From: Oscillospiraceae bacterium
GTDB lineage: Bacteria > Bacillota > Clostridia > Oscillospirales > Ruminococcaceae
NCBI GenBank assembly: GCA_022508925.1
Contig: JAFLUF010000004.1
Location: 1-56,699 of the forward strand
Direction: 5' to 3'
DNA length: 56,699 nucleotides
The notes under the pieces are model-generated. The model did no database searches, was not told where the DNA came from, and worked only from the letters and a program-made list of their open reading frames with translations. How positions within the stretch are numbered: position 1 is the stretch's first letter; each line of letters starts with the position of its first letter. The position numbers and the translations under genes are program-made. Shown here piece after piece: positions 18,130-26,070 of this stretch.

Positions 18130-18158
18130 TTGATTTTCGGTAAAAAAGGTGGTATAAT
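18130..18158 (+). promoter_or_regulatory. Sigma-A-type promoter for the DHH gene
   Basis: TTGATT (18130-18135) and TATAAT (18153-18158) have a 17-bp spacer. About 110 bases of untranslated leader lie between it and the chosen start at 18278. Confidence 0.75.
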
Positions 18159-18277
18159 ATTCTTACGGTATGCGTCTGTTGAAACAGCGGCTTCGGTCGG
18201 AAACGCGCATCTGCCGTATGACGGACAGTGTCCCTCACTTTAAGAATCCAAAATACATAGAGAGGTTGGTTGTTTCC

Positions 18278-19210
18278 ATGGCTATGAGATTGATAACGCG
18301 TTCGGACTTCGACGGACTTGCCTGCGGGGCTTTGTTATTAAGCGCGGGGATCGTTGACAGCTGGACTTTTGCTCACCCTAAGGATCTGCAGGACGGTCTT
18401 GTGCCCGTTACAGAAAACGACTGTCTGGCAAATGTGCCTTTTGTAGAGGGCTGCGGGCTGTGGTTCGACCATCACTCGAGCGAGGAAGAGCGCGTCCGCT
18501 ATAAAGGCAAGTACAAGGGCGAAAGCCGTATCACTCCGAGCTGCGCGCGTATTATCTACGAGTATTACGGCGGAAAAGAGCGCTTTCCGAATTTCGACGA
18601 TATTATGGAGGCAGTTGACAAGGTCGACAGCGGAAATCTCACAAGAGACGAGATATTAAACCCCAAGGGCTGGATACTCGTGGGCTTTCTTATGGATCCC
18701 AGAACGGGTCTCGGCCGCTTCAGAAACTTTACCATAAGCAACTATCAGCTTATGGAAAATCTCCTGAAGTATTGTTCATACATGAGCACCGATGAGATAC
18801 TCGCGCTTCCGGATATTCAGGAAAGGATCGAGCTGTATAACGAGCAGACCGAGCTGTTCAAAGAAATGGTATTCGCCCATACGAGAGTTGAAGGCGATGT
18901 TATCATAAGCGACCTGCGCGGTGTAGACCCGATCTACACAGGAAACCGCTTTTTGATCTATTCGCTTTATCCCGAGCAGAACATAAGCTGCTGGATAGTT
19001 GACGGAAAGGGCGGAAAGGGCTGCTCCTGCGCGGTGGGATATTCCATTCTGACGAGAACATCTCACGTCAATGTCGGACGCCTTATGCTTAAGTACGGCG
19101 GCGGCGGACATATGGCGGTAGGCACCTGCCAGTTCAGCGACGAGGACGCTCAGACAAAGGTTCCTCAGCTTTTAGACGAGCTTGTAAATTACGATAAGCT
19201 GTACAAATGA
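18278..19210 (+). CDS. DHH-family phosphoesterase
   Basis: A 310-residue protein with the two-domain DHH layout. The metal-binding motifs are ITRSDFDGLACGALL near the N-terminus and LWFDHHSSEEE at about residue 64. The C-terminal DHHA1-like signature is LKYGGGGHMAVGTCQF. Relatives hydrolyse phosphodiesters such as pApA or oligonucleotides, or polyphosphate; the substrate here is not settled by sequence. An in-frame ATG at 18170 would add 36 residues without family-like features, so the ATG at 18278, preceded by AGAGG, is preferred. A strong terminator follows the stop, so the gene is probably monocistronic. Confidence 0.85.
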   Translation: MAMRLITRSDFDGLACGALLLSAGIVDSWTFAHPKDLQDGLVPVTENDCLANVPFVEGCGLWFDHHSSEEERVRYKGKYKGESRITPSCARIIYEYYGGKERFPNFDDIMEAVDKVDSGNLTRDEILNPKGWILVGFLMDPRTGLGRFRNFTISNYQLMENLLKYCSYMSTDEILALPDIQERIELYNEQTELFKEMVFAHTRVEGDVIISDLRGVDPIYTGNRFLIYSLYPEQNISCWIVDGKGGKGCSCAVGYSILTRTSHVNVGRLMLKYGGGGHMAVGTCQFSDEDAQTKVPQLLDELVNYDKLYK

Positions 19211-19214
19211 CGTT

Positions 19215-19247
19215 AAAACAACCGCGGATCTCCCGCGGTTGTTTCTT
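19215..19247 (+). terminator. Rho-independent terminator after the DHH gene
   Basis: A ten-bp perfect stem ACAACCGCGG/CCGCGGTTGT (19218-19227 with 19233-19242) with loop ATCTC is extended by flanking A-T pairs and followed by TTTCTTT. Confidence 0.85.
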
Positions 19248-19279
19248 TGATAATAAAACTTACGCTGAAAGCGTATCGC

Positions 19280-19308
19280 TTGACAAATAAGCAATAATGT
19301 GGTACAAT
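19280..19308 (+). promoter_or_regulatory. Sigma-A-type promoter for the 19357 gene
   Basis: A perfect TTGACA (19280-19285) and TACAAT (19303-19308) with a 17-bp spacer; the start codon lies 48 bp downstream. Confidence 0.75.
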
Positions 19309-19356
19309 AAAAGCAACGACCGGAGTTTTTAGTGTTCTCGCGCGGGAGCTGATTTT

Positions 19357-19797
19357 ATGGAATATCTTATTGTTCTGGCTCTTCTGGCAATTATACTGTT
19401 CTGTCTGGGATTCAGCCTCGGCGATGTGCTTATGATGATAGCTGTGCTTTTGTGCGTGGGCATTGTGTTTGTCGGGGCGTTTTTCGTGTTTTCGCTTGTC
19501 GTTCTTATCGCTTCGAGAGAGGTTAGCGCGAGCTTTGTAAAAATGAACGACGACGGGCGCTATCCCTGCGCGGTGTACAAAGTCGGTGACAGCGAGGTCA
19601 AAAACCTTTTCCCGAGTGAAATGATAATGAAAGATAAACTGTATGTTCCCGAAAAGGAGATCAAGATACGCAGGTGCGTGTTTTTTAAAGCGGCGCTTGA
19701 CAAAAACGCTGTTATTACGATTGTTTTCGGTAGCGCGGTTTTTATCCCGCTTTCGGCGGTGGTCATTCTCGCGATGAAATGGTTTTTCGGGTTGTGA
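19357..19797 (+). CDS. Small membrane protein, unknown function
   Basis: A 146-residue protein that opens with a very hydrophobic stretch of about 50 residues (two membrane segments), has a soluble middle part of about 60 residues with alternating strands, and closes with a third hydrophobic segment (about 120-143). GGGAG precedes the ATG. It has its own promoter and ends just before the control region of the purine operon. I do not recognise the family. Confidence 0.75.
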   Translation: MEYLIVLALLAIILFCLGFSLGDVLMMIAVLLCVGIVFVGAFFVFSLVVLIASREVSASFVKMNDDGRYPCAVYKVGDSEVKNLFPSEMIMKDKLYVPEKEIKIRRCVFFKAALDKNAVITIVFGSAVFIPLSAVVILAMKWFFGL

Positions 19798-19798
19798 G

Positions 19799-19847
19799 TT
19801 GTGATAAATCACAAAAATATTTACACATTTTGTCATAATTCGACAAA
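19799..19847 (+). promoter_or_regulatory. Two inverted repeats upstream of the purine promoter
   Basis: TTGTGAT-AA-ATCACAA (19799-19814) is a perfect 7-bp inverted repeat, and TTTGTC-N7-GACAAA (19829-19847) is a second 6-bp one. They end 22 bp before the -35 box at 19870, a usual place for operators. The first could instead form a weak hairpin at the 3' end of the preceding transcript. Confidence 0.35.
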
Positions 19848-19869
19848 TAGAAAAAATTTCAAAATCCTC

Positions 19870-19898
19870 TTGCAATTCGACCGGATTTATAGTACAAT
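19870..19898 (+). promoter_or_regulatory. Sigma-A-type promoter of the purine operon
   Basis: TTGCAA (19870-19875) and TACAAT (19893-19898) are separated by 17 bp. Transcription would begin near 19905, giving a leader of about 160 bases before the purE start codon. Confidence 0.7.
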
Positions 19899-19934
19899 AT
19901 AAGTGGGTCTATTCCATATAAGGGAGTTATTAAA

Positions 19935-19994
19935 ATGAAGCTATGCGTTTTAAAAAGAAAATCGGCTCTTTATTATTATGGAATAAGTGCATAA
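19935..19994 (+). CDS. Candidate 19-residue leader peptide ahead of purE
   Basis: ATG at 19935 follows AGGGAG (19921-19926) with eight-base spacing and encodes MKLCVLKRKSALYYYGISA, including three consecutive Tyr codons, before TAA 13 bases ahead of a terminator hairpin. Such a layout is typical of ribosome-controlled attenuators. The Tyr codons overlap the strand that pairs with the 5' end of the transcript, so they may reflect RNA pairing rather than amino-acid sensing. Confidence 0.5.
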   Translation: MKLCVLKRKSALYYYGISA

Positions 19995-20007
19995 AAAATC
20001 AAGAGAA

Positions 20008-20038
20008 AGCCGTATTTCATAAAAGTACGGCTGTTTTT
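20008..20038 (+). terminator. Leader terminator upstream of purE
   Basis: A perfect 7-bp stem AGCCGTA/TACGGCT (20008-20014 with 20026-20032) with an 11-base loop is followed by GTTTTTATTT. It lies between the promoter and purE, so it must be conditionally read through for the operon to be expressed. Confidence 0.75.
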
Positions 20039-20066
20039 ATTTGATTTGATGAAAGGAAATTTGAGT

Positions 20067-20573
20067 ATGTCAGAAAAAAAGGTTGCGGTTATTATGGGCA
20101 GCGACAGCGATCTGCCCGTTGTGAAAAAGGCTCTCGGAGAGCTTAAGAGCTACGGAGTTGAGTACGAGTGTCATGTTATGTCCGCGCACAGAACCCCCAG
20201 TCTTGCGTGCGAGTTTGCGGCAAACGCCAGGAAAAACGGCTTCGGTGTTATCATCTGTGCCGCGGGAATGGCGGCACATCTTGCGGGAATAGTCGCCGCG
20301 CACACCACACTGCCCGTGATCGGCATTCCGTGCAGCTCGAAAAACTTTGACGGAATGGACGCGCTTTTGGCTACTGTTCAGATGCCGTCGGGAGTCCCCG
20401 TGGCTACTGTGGCGGTTGACGGAGCGAAAAACGCCGCGATATTGGCTGTGCAGATATTGGCGCTGAACGACAAGGAGCTTACGGACAAGCTCGAAAACAG
20501 CAAGCGCGAAATGGCGCAGTCTATCTGGGAAAAGGACGCTCAGCTTCAGGAAAAGCTTTCGGCTGAGTTTTAA
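20067..20573 (+). CDS. purE: N5-carboxyaminoimidazole ribonucleotide mutase
   Basis: A 168-residue class I PurE, which rearranges N5-CAIR to CAIR (or carboxylates AIR, depending on class) in purine synthesis. The N-terminal VAVIMGSDSDLPVVKKA, the catalytic-site SAHRTPSLACEFA, and GMAAHLAGIVAAHTTLPVIGIP are all typical. The ATG at 20067 is chosen because AAAGGA (20052-20057) is nine bases upstream and family members begin at this point; two earlier in-frame starts would add only a few residues. No purK is visible in the window. It is the first gene of the operon, directly behind the leader terminator. Confidence 0.96.
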   Translation: MSEKKVAVIMGSDSDLPVVKKALGELKSYGVEYECHVMSAHRTPSLACEFAANARKNGFGVIICAAGMAAHLAGIVAAHTTLPVIGIPCSSKNFDGMDALLATVQMPSGVPVATVAVDGAKNAAILAVQILALNDKELTDKLENSKREMAQSIWEKDAQLQEKLSAEF

Positions 20574-20617
20574 CTGTATTGTATTGCAAACAAAATAAAT
20601 ATTAAGGAGATATTATT

Positions 20618-21340
20618 ATGGAGTACACTAAAGGACAGCAGCTTTATGAGGGAAAGGCAAAGAAGGTCTTTGCTACAAACGACCCCGACTACGTTATCGT
20701 AGACTACAAGGACGACGCTACGGCGTTTAACGGCGAGAAAAAAGGAACTATCGTCGGAAAGGGCGTTATCAACAACAAAATGACGAATTTTATGTTCGGA
20801 CTGCTTGAAAAAGAGGGAGTTCCCACTCATCTTGTAAAAGAGCTTTCGGACAGAGAGACTCTCGTGAAAAAGGTTGAGATAGTACAGCTTGAGGTTATCG
20901 TAAGAAACGTTGCCGCGGGCAGCTTTTCAAAAAAGCTCGGCATTGAGGAGGGCACACCCCTCAAATGCCCGACGCTTGAGTTCAGCTACAAAAACGACGA
21001 GCTGGGCGACCCGTTCATCAACGACTACTACGCGCTCGGTCTCGGTATTGCCACAAGAGAAGAGCTTGATACGATAGCAAAGTACGCGTTTAAGGTAAAC
21101 GAATTTATGCTCAGGTTCTTTAAGGAGATAAACGTTGACCTCATTGACTTTAAGATCGAGTTCGGACGCTTCCACGGAGAAATTCTCCTTGCCGATGAAA
21201 TATCTCCCGATACCTGCCGTTTCTGGGATTCCACAACTCACGAGAAGCTGGATAAGGATCGTTTCCGCCGTGATATGGGCGGCGTAGAGGACGCGTATAA
21301 CGAGATGATGAAGAGAATAATGTCCGCAGACAGAGGTTAG
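20618..21340 (+). CDS. purC: SAICAR synthetase
   Basis: A 240-residue enzyme that joins aspartate to CAIR with ATP. Motifs are [14 protein letters not shown] at the N-terminus, [28 protein letters not shown] and [25 protein letters not shown], which contains the SAICAR synthetase signature. The length matches short bacterial PurC. AAGGAG precedes the ATG, and the gene lies 44 bp after purE in the same operon. Confidence 0.97.
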   Translation: MEYTKGQQLYEGKAKKVFATNDPDYVIVDYKDDATAFNGEKKGTIVGKGVINNKMTNFMFGLLEKEGVPTHLVKELSDRETLVKKVEIVQLEVIVRNVAAGSFSKKLGIEEGTPLKCPTLEFSYKNDELGDPFINDYYALGLGIATREELDTIAKYAFKVNEFMLRFFKEINVDLIDFKIEFGRFHGEILLADEISPDTCRFWDSTTHEKLDKDRFRRDMGGVEDAYNEMMKRIMSADRG

Positions 21341-21355
21341 AGATCAGAAGTAAGA

Positions 21356-21383
21356 AGTCAGAGACGGGAGTTACGCTCTGACT
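21356..21383 (+). other. Intercistronic hairpin between purC and the PurF paralog
   Basis: AGTCAGAG/CTCTGACT (21356-21363 with 21376-21383) is a perfect 8-bp inverted repeat with a 12-base loop, not followed by a T tract. It could stabilise or process the mRNA rather than terminate it. Confidence 0.4.
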
Positions 21384-21429
21384 GCTTGCTTGTCCACAAT
21401 CGAAAAGACAATTCGCAAAGGAGAGTTAA

Positions 21430-22851
21430 ATGGGCGGTTTTTTTGGAGCGGCTGTCACCGGCAGCTGTATTGACGACGTTTTTTTCGGAACGGACTATCA
21501 TTCGCATCTTGGTACAAGACGCGGCGGAATGGCGGCATATTCTCCCGAAAAGGGTTTTCAGAGAAGCATTCACAGCATAGAAAACTCGCCGTTTCGGACA
21601 AAGTTTGAAAAGGATATCGTGGATATGGCCGGCTCGCTCGGTATCGGCTGCATAAGCGATACCGACCCTCAGCCGATATTGCTGCGCTCAAGTCTCGGAA
21701 GCTACGCTGTCTGCAACGTCGGCATCATCAACAATGCCGAGGAGCTTTGCGCCGAGTTTTTAAGCGGCAGTCACGCGAGCTTTGAGACCATGACCAGCGG
21801 AAAACTCAATTCCTCCGCGCTTATCGGCGCGCTTATCGCGCAAAAGGAAAGCATCGCAGAGGGGATAAAATACGCGCAGGAGCGCATTTCGGGAACAATT
21901 TCGCTTATGGTCCTCACAGAGAGCGGGATCATTGCCGCGCGCGATAAGTACGGAAGGCTTCCGATAATTGTCGGAAGAAGGGACGACGGATACTGCTTTT
22001 CGTCCGAATCCTTCGCGTTTCAGAAATTGGGCTATGAGACCTGCAAGGAGCTTGCGCCGGGCGAGATAGTAAAAATAACGCCGAAGGGCATCGAGGTCTT
22101 AAGCGCGGGAGATCCCGACAATCTTAAGATCTGCGCGTTTATGTGGACATATTACGGCTACCCGAATTCCGTATATGAAAATATAAACGTTGAGGCAATG
22201 CGGACCAGAAACGGCGAGATAATGGCGGAGTTTGACATAGATCACGGAACGCTGCCCGATGTGGATTATGTGTGCGGCGTGCCGGATTCGGGGATACCTC
22301 ACGCTATCGGCTACGCAAACCGAAGCGGGATACCGTTCGCGCGTCCGTTTATCAAGTACACTCCGACCTGGCCGCGCAGCTTTATGCCGCAGAGTCAGGC
22401 GATGAGAAACAAGGTCGCTAAGATGAAGCTTATCCCCGTTCGCGAGCTTATCGAGGGCAAAAAGCTGCTTTTCGTGGACGACAGTATCGTAAGAGGCACA
22501 CAGCTCAGGGAGACGGTTGAGTTCCTTTACGCGAACGGCGCGAAGGAAGTCCACATGAGAAGCGCCTGTCCGCCGATAATGTACGGGTGTAAGTATCTCA
22601 ACTTCTCGCGAAGCACCAGCGAGCTTGACCTTATCGCGCGCCAGATAATCGACGAGTTTGAGGGCTCAAAGGGCGTGGAGTACATAATGGAATACTCAAG
22701 CCCCGAGACCGAGCGCGGAAAGAAACTGCGAGCGGAGATATGCAGAAGGCTCAAGCTTACCTCTCTTGAATTTCAGTCGCTTGAGGGCGAGGTAAAGGCG
22801 ATAGGGCTGCCTTGCGATAAGATCTGTACTTATTGTTGGTCGGGTTTGTAA
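21430..22851 (+). CDS. PurF-like protein with degenerate glutaminase site
   Basis: A 473-residue paralog of glutamine PRPP amidotransferase. The phosphoribosyltransferase half looks intact, with the PRPP loop LLFVDDSIVRGTQL, PDSGIPHAIGYANRSGIPFA, and C-terminal Cys residues (CDKICTYCWSG) like those holding the iron-sulfur cluster of true PurF. The N-terminal glutaminase half is eroded: it begins MGGFFGAAV, without the nucleophilic Cys of the CGVFG motif, has HLGTRRGGMAAY for LQHRGQESCGI and CNVGIINNAEE for AHNGNLVN. It could use free ammonia, regulate the true PurF or act on another substrate. AAAGGAG precedes the ATG. The intact purF follows 138 bp downstream. Confidence 0.85.
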   Translation: MGGFFGAAVTGSCIDDVFFGTDYHSHLGTRRGGMAAYSPEKGFQRSIHSIENSPFRTKFEKDIVDMAGSLGIGCISDTDPQPILLRSSLGSYAVCNVGIINNAEELCAEFLSGSHASFETMTSGKLNSSALIGALIAQKESIAEGIKYAQERISGTISLMVLTESGIIAARDKYGRLPIIVGRRDDGYCFSSESFAFQKLGYETCKELAPGEIVKITPKGIEVLSAGDPDNLKICAFMWTYYGYPNSVYENINVEAMRTRNGEIMAEFDIDHGTLPDVDYVCGVPDSGIPHAIGYANRSGIPFARPFIKYTPTWPRSFMPQSQAMRNKVAKMKLIPVRELIEGKKLLFVDDSIVRGTQLRETVEFLYANGAKEVHMRSACPPIMYGCKYLNFSRSTSELDLIARQIIDEFEGSKGVEYIMEYSSPETERGKKLRAEICRRLKLTSLEFQSLEGEVKAIGLPCDKICTYCWSGL

Positions 22852-22865
22852 AAAGATATTGGGAA

Positions 22866-22930
22866 AGCGTACAAAAAGTCTTTGGGAAAGGGGTCTGGGG
22901 AAAACCCTTTCTTCAGAAAGGGTTTTCCCC
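22866..22930 (+). repeat. Dispersed intergenic repeat, copy A (border plus perfect 16-bp hairpin)
   Basis: The border AGCGTACAAAAAGTCTTTG (22866-22884) is followed 12 bases later by GGGGAAAACCCTTTCT/AGAAAGGGTTTTCCCC (22897-22912 with 22915-22930), a perfect 16-bp stem with a TC loop. It lies inside the purine operon between the two purF-like genes. There is no T tract behind it, so it is not an ordinary terminator. Confidence 0.8.
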
Positions 22931-22989
22931 GGAAGAAATAAATACAGAAAATTTTTAAAGGCGCGGGAACAGGGAAGGAAGAGATCAAT

Positions 22990-24411
22990 TTGAACGGCAT
23001 TCATGAAGAGTGCGGTGTTTTCGGAGTTTACAGCAACAAGCTTGCAAACGTTGCGCATCTGACTTATTTCGGGCTTTACGCTCTTCAGCACAGAGGGCAG
23101 GAGAGCTGCGGAATAGTGGTGAACGAGCGCGGCGTGTTTAAGACGCACAAGGGTCTGGGTCTTGTAAACGAGGTTTTCGGCGAGCGTGAGCTAAACGAGT
23201 TTGAGGACGGAAGAATAGCGGTCGGTCATGTGCGCTATTCCACAACGGGAAACGTAAACACCTCAAACTGCCAGCCGCTTACCGTAAGACACGTCAAAGG
23301 CTCTCTTGCCATCGCGCATAACGGAAACCTTGTAAACGCGCTTGAATTAAGGCGGGAGTACGAACTCAGAGGCGCTATTTTTCACACCACAAGCGACACC
23401 GAGGTCATTTCCTACGCGGTCACACGCGAAAGGCTCGAAAGCGGCTCGATACAAGAAGCGGTCGAAAAGGCCATGCGCAAAATAAAGGGCGCGTATTCTC
23501 TTGTCATTATGTCGCCGAAAAAGCTTATCGCCGCGCGCGACCCAAACGGCTTTCGGCCGCTTTCGATCGGCGTTCTGCCGGATAACGGCGGGTATGTCGT
23601 GGCGAGCGAGACCTGCGCTTTTGACAGCATAGGAGCTAAGTTTTTAAGGGACGTCGGGCCGGGAGAGATCGTAGTAATTGACGAAAACGGGATCGACAGT
23701 ATCAAAACGCACTGCGGCGGGAAAAGTTCTATGTGCGTGTTTGAGTTTATCTATTTTGCCCGGCCCGATTCGATAATCGAGGGAGCGTCGGTGCACAGAG
23801 CAAGACTGAGGGCGGGAAATTTTCTTGCGCTCGAACATCCCGTACAGGCGGACGTAGTCATCGGTTGTCCCGACAGCGGACTTGACGCGGCGCTGGGGTT
23901 TTCGCAGACCTCGGGCATACCTTACGGCGTTGGCTTTATCAAAAACCGCTATATCGGAAGAACGTTTATCCAGCCCACGCAGGGCATGAGAGAAAACTCG
24001 GTGAAGATAAAGCTGAACGTTATCCGCGAGACCGTCGAGGGAAAACGCGTGGTTTTGGTAGATGACAGCATCGTAAGAGGAACTACCTCGGCAAAGGTCG
24101 TACAGCTTTTAAGAAACGCGGGGGCTAAGGAAATACACATGAGGATAAGCTCTCCGCCGTTTATAAGCGAGTGCTTTTTCGGAACGGACATTGACAGCAA
24201 GGAAAACCTTATCGCAAACAAGCATTCGGTTGAAGAAATAGCGAAAATGATCGGTGTGGACAGCCTTGGGTTTTTAAGCGTTGATAATGTCGTAAAGCTT
24301 GCGGAAAACGCGGGCTGCGGATTTTGCAGAGGCTGCTTTACGGGAGAATATCCGATAGAAGTGCCGAGCGAGATACCGAAGGACAAGTTTGAAACTAAGT
24401 TTCAGGAATAA
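22990..24411 (+). CDS. purF: Amidophosphoribosyltransferase
   Basis: A 473-residue enzyme of the Bacillus type that makes phosphoribosylamine from PRPP and glutamine, the first and regulated step of purine synthesis. A seven-residue propeptide (MNGIHEE) precedes the nucleophile Cys8 in ECGVFGVYS. ALQHRGQESCGIVV, GHVRYSTTGNVNTSN and AHNGNLVNALEL complete the glutaminase site. The PRPP loop is VVLVDDSIVRGTTS. Cys residues in SSMCVFEFIYFARPDS and in the C-terminal CGFCRGCFTGEYP are placed like the 4Fe-4S ligands of Bacillus PurF. It begins at a TTG codon behind AAGGAAGAG. The degenerate paralog lies immediately upstream. Confidence 0.96.
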   Translation: MNGIHEECGVFGVYSNKLANVAHLTYFGLYALQHRGQESCGIVVNERGVFKTHKGLGLVNEVFGERELNEFEDGRIAVGHVRYSTTGNVNTSNCQPLTVRHVKGSLAIAHNGNLVNALELRREYELRGAIFHTTSDTEVISYAVTRERLESGSIQEAVEKAMRKIKGAYSLVIMSPKKLIAARDPNGFRPLSIGVLPDNGGYVVASETCAFDSIGAKFLRDVGPGEIVVIDENGIDSIKTHCGGKSSMCVFEFIYFARPDSIIEGASVHRARLRAGNFLALEHPVQADVVIGCPDSGLDAALGFSQTSGIPYGVGFIKNRYIGRTFIQPTQGMRENSVKIKLNVIRETVEGKRVVLVDDSIVRGTTSAKVVQLLRNAGAKEIHMRISSPPFISECFFGTDIDSKENLIANKHSVEEIAKMIGVDSLGFLSVDNVVKLAENAGCGFCRGCFTGEYPIEVPSEIPKDKFETKFQE

Positions 24412-24437
24412 GCAGAGTTTAGTTAAGGAGTATTGAA

Positions 24438-25475
24438 ATGAACAGTTACAGCGAAAGCTACAAAGCGGCAGGCGTTGACGTTACGGCGGGATATGAGAGC
24501 GTCAAGCTTATTAAAAATGACGTAAAGCGCACGGAGATACCCGGCTGTATTTCGGGGATTGGCGGCTTCGGCGGTCTTTTCCAGCTTGATCTGAGCGGAA
24601 TATCCGAGCCTGTTCTCGTTTCGGGAACGGACGGAGTAGGCACCAAGCTCAAGATCGCCATGCTTCTGAATAAGCATGACACGATAGGCGTCGACTGTGT
24701 TGCTATGTGCGTAAATGACATTATCTGCTGCGGAGCAAGACCGCTGTATTTCCTTGATTATATCGCTATCGGAAAGAATATTCCCGAAAAGGTGGCGTCT
24801 ATCGTAAAGGGCGTTGCGGACGGCTGCGTTATGGCAGGCTGCGCGCTTGTCGGCGGCGAGACCGCCGAGCACCCCGGCATGATGGCGGAGGACGAGTACG
24901 ATATCGCGGGGTATTCTACCGGTGTTGTGGATAAATCGAAGATCATTGACAACACCAAGATAAAGCCCGGCGACGCTATTATCGGGATCGCCTCGAGCGG
25001 CGTTCATTCAAACGGCTTTTCGCTTGTAAGAAAGGTGTTCAATATAAACGAGCAGAAGGTAAAGACATTTGTGCCCGAGCTTAAAAAGTCGCTCGGAGAG
25101 GCGCTTCTTACACCCACGAGAATTTACGTAAAGCCCGTTCTTGATCTCATTTCTAAAATGGATGTAAAGGGTATTTCTCATATCACGGGCGGCGGATTTT
25201 ACGAGAATATCCCGCGTATGCTTCCCGACGGTATCTCGGCAAAGATCGCTATGGGAAGCTGGCAGATACCCCCGATTTTCGAGCTTATTCAAAAAGAGGG
25301 CAACATAAGCGAGCACGATATGTACAACACCTTTAATATGGGTATAGGAATGGCGGTTGTCGTAGCCAAAGAGGACGCCGAAAGAGCGGTGGAAATTCTC
25401 AACGAAAACGGCGAGGAAGCGCATATCATCGGCTATACCGTTGAGGGGACCGTAGGAGTTTTGTTCAGTTATTGA
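24438..25475 (+). CDS. purM: AIR synthetase (phosphoribosylformylglycinamidine cyclo-ligase)
   Basis: A 345-residue enzyme that closes FGAM to AIR with ATP. Typical stretches are [20 protein letters not shown] at the start, [51 protein letters not shown] and [18 protein letters not shown], followed by [17 protein letters not shown]. Length is normal. AAGGAG precedes the ATG, 26 bp after purF. Confidence 0.97.
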   Translation: MNSYSESYKAAGVDVTAGYESVKLIKNDVKRTEIPGCISGIGGFGGLFQLDLSGISEPVLVSGTDGVGTKLKIAMLLNKHDTIGVDCVAMCVNDIICCGARPLYFLDYIAIGKNIPEKVASIVKGVADGCVMAGCALVGGETAEHPGMMAEDEYDIAGYSTGVVDKSKIIDNTKIKPGDAIIGIASSGVHSNGFSLVRKVFNINEQKVKTFVPELKKSLGEALLTPTRIYVKPVLDLISKMDVKGISHITGGGFYENIPRMLPDGISAKIAMGSWQIPPIFELIQKEGNISEHDMYNTFNMGIGMAVVVAKEDAERAVEILNENGEEAHIIGYTVEGTVGVLFSY

Positions 25476-25482
25476 GGGTACA

Positions 25483-26058
25483 ATGGGATTTTTTGACATA
25501 TTTAAGAAGAACAGGGCGAACGATTTAGAACCCTCGGAAATTACGGTAGTCTTAGACGAAGACAGTATGACCCTAAACGGCGTTTCAATAGATATCCCTA
25601 CTCATATAGACGTGCTTAAGAAACTGCTCGGAAAGCCGCGCGAGATCGTCTGCCCCAAAGATGACACGAGTAAAAATTCCGACGAGCTGAACAGGTTTCT
25701 CGAGAAGAACCTCACCACCCGCCGCGTAAACTACGCTTGGGATAAATTAGGGCTGTACTGCTATACGAAAAACGGTTCTGTGGTACACGCTCTGGGGATA
25801 AGGCTGAATGAGGGCGAGATCTGTCCGAAGCACTATCCGGCGGAGTTTTTCAAGGGCGAGATAACGATTAAGGGAATGCGTTGGTCTGAGGCGGTAAAAA
25901 CGCTTCCGAATGCCGAGGAAGATGCGCCTTTTTTCAAGACGCTCGACCTCGGTCTTTACAACGCGGTTGTCGAGTATGTTGATTATGAGCAGGACGATTC
26001 TGCACGCACGGAAAAGGACTATTCCGACATAGAAATTCAACTGAACAAGTTCAATTGA
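25483..26058 (+). CDS. Unknown protein inside the purine operon (191 aa)
   Basis: A soluble protein beginning MGFFDIFKKNRAND, a short amphipathic start often seen in small accessory proteins, followed by alternating strands and turns (SEITVVLDEDSMTLNGVSID) and an acidic C-terminus. No signal peptide, membrane segment or known catalytic motif is visible. It starts seven bases after purM, behind GAGGG, and ends 12 bases before purN, so it is co-transcribed. I do not recognise the family. A role in purine synthesis is suggested by position only. Confidence 0.75.
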   Translation: MGFFDIFKKNRANDLEPSEITVVLDEDSMTLNGVSIDIPTHIDVLKKLLGKPREIVCPKDDTSKNSDELNRFLEKNLTTRRVNYAWDKLGLYCYTKNGSVVHALGIRLNEGEICPKHYPAEFFKGEITIKGMRWSEAVKTLPNAEEDAPFFKTLDLGLYNAVVEYVDYEQDDSARTEKDYSDIEIQLNKFN

Positions 26059-26070
26059 GGTAAGGCAGCT

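Larger units (their letters stand above)
19905..20040 (+). promoter_or_regulatory. Purine operon leader with alternative RNA structures (candidate attenuator)
   Basis: Near the predicted 5' end, TATTCCATA (19910-19918) pairs perfectly with TATGGAATA (19977-19985), closing off the ribosome binding site and start of a 19-codon ORF. The segment CGGCTCTTT (19963-19971) can instead pair with the 5' arm of the terminator (AGCCG 20008-20012 and the preceding AAGAG), which would act as an antiterminator. The terminator itself is at 20008-20038. I see none of the conserved bases of purine, PRPP or ZTP riboswitches. Confidence 0.55.

Noticed and set aside
19799-19814. A CRP binding site
   Set aside because: The arms TGTGA and TCACA are present, but the spacer is four bases rather than six, and the host appears to be a Clostridium-type organism in which classical CRP control is not expected.
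19905-20066. Purine, PRPP or ZTP riboswitch in the purE leader
   Set aside because: I looked for the conserved cores of these classes on the plus strand and did not find them; the region is better described by the pairings reported.
22897-22930. Reading the repeat hairpins as Rho-independent terminators
   Set aside because: Copies A and B lack a following T tract on either strand, copy A lies inside an operon, and the shared border points to a repeat family instead.
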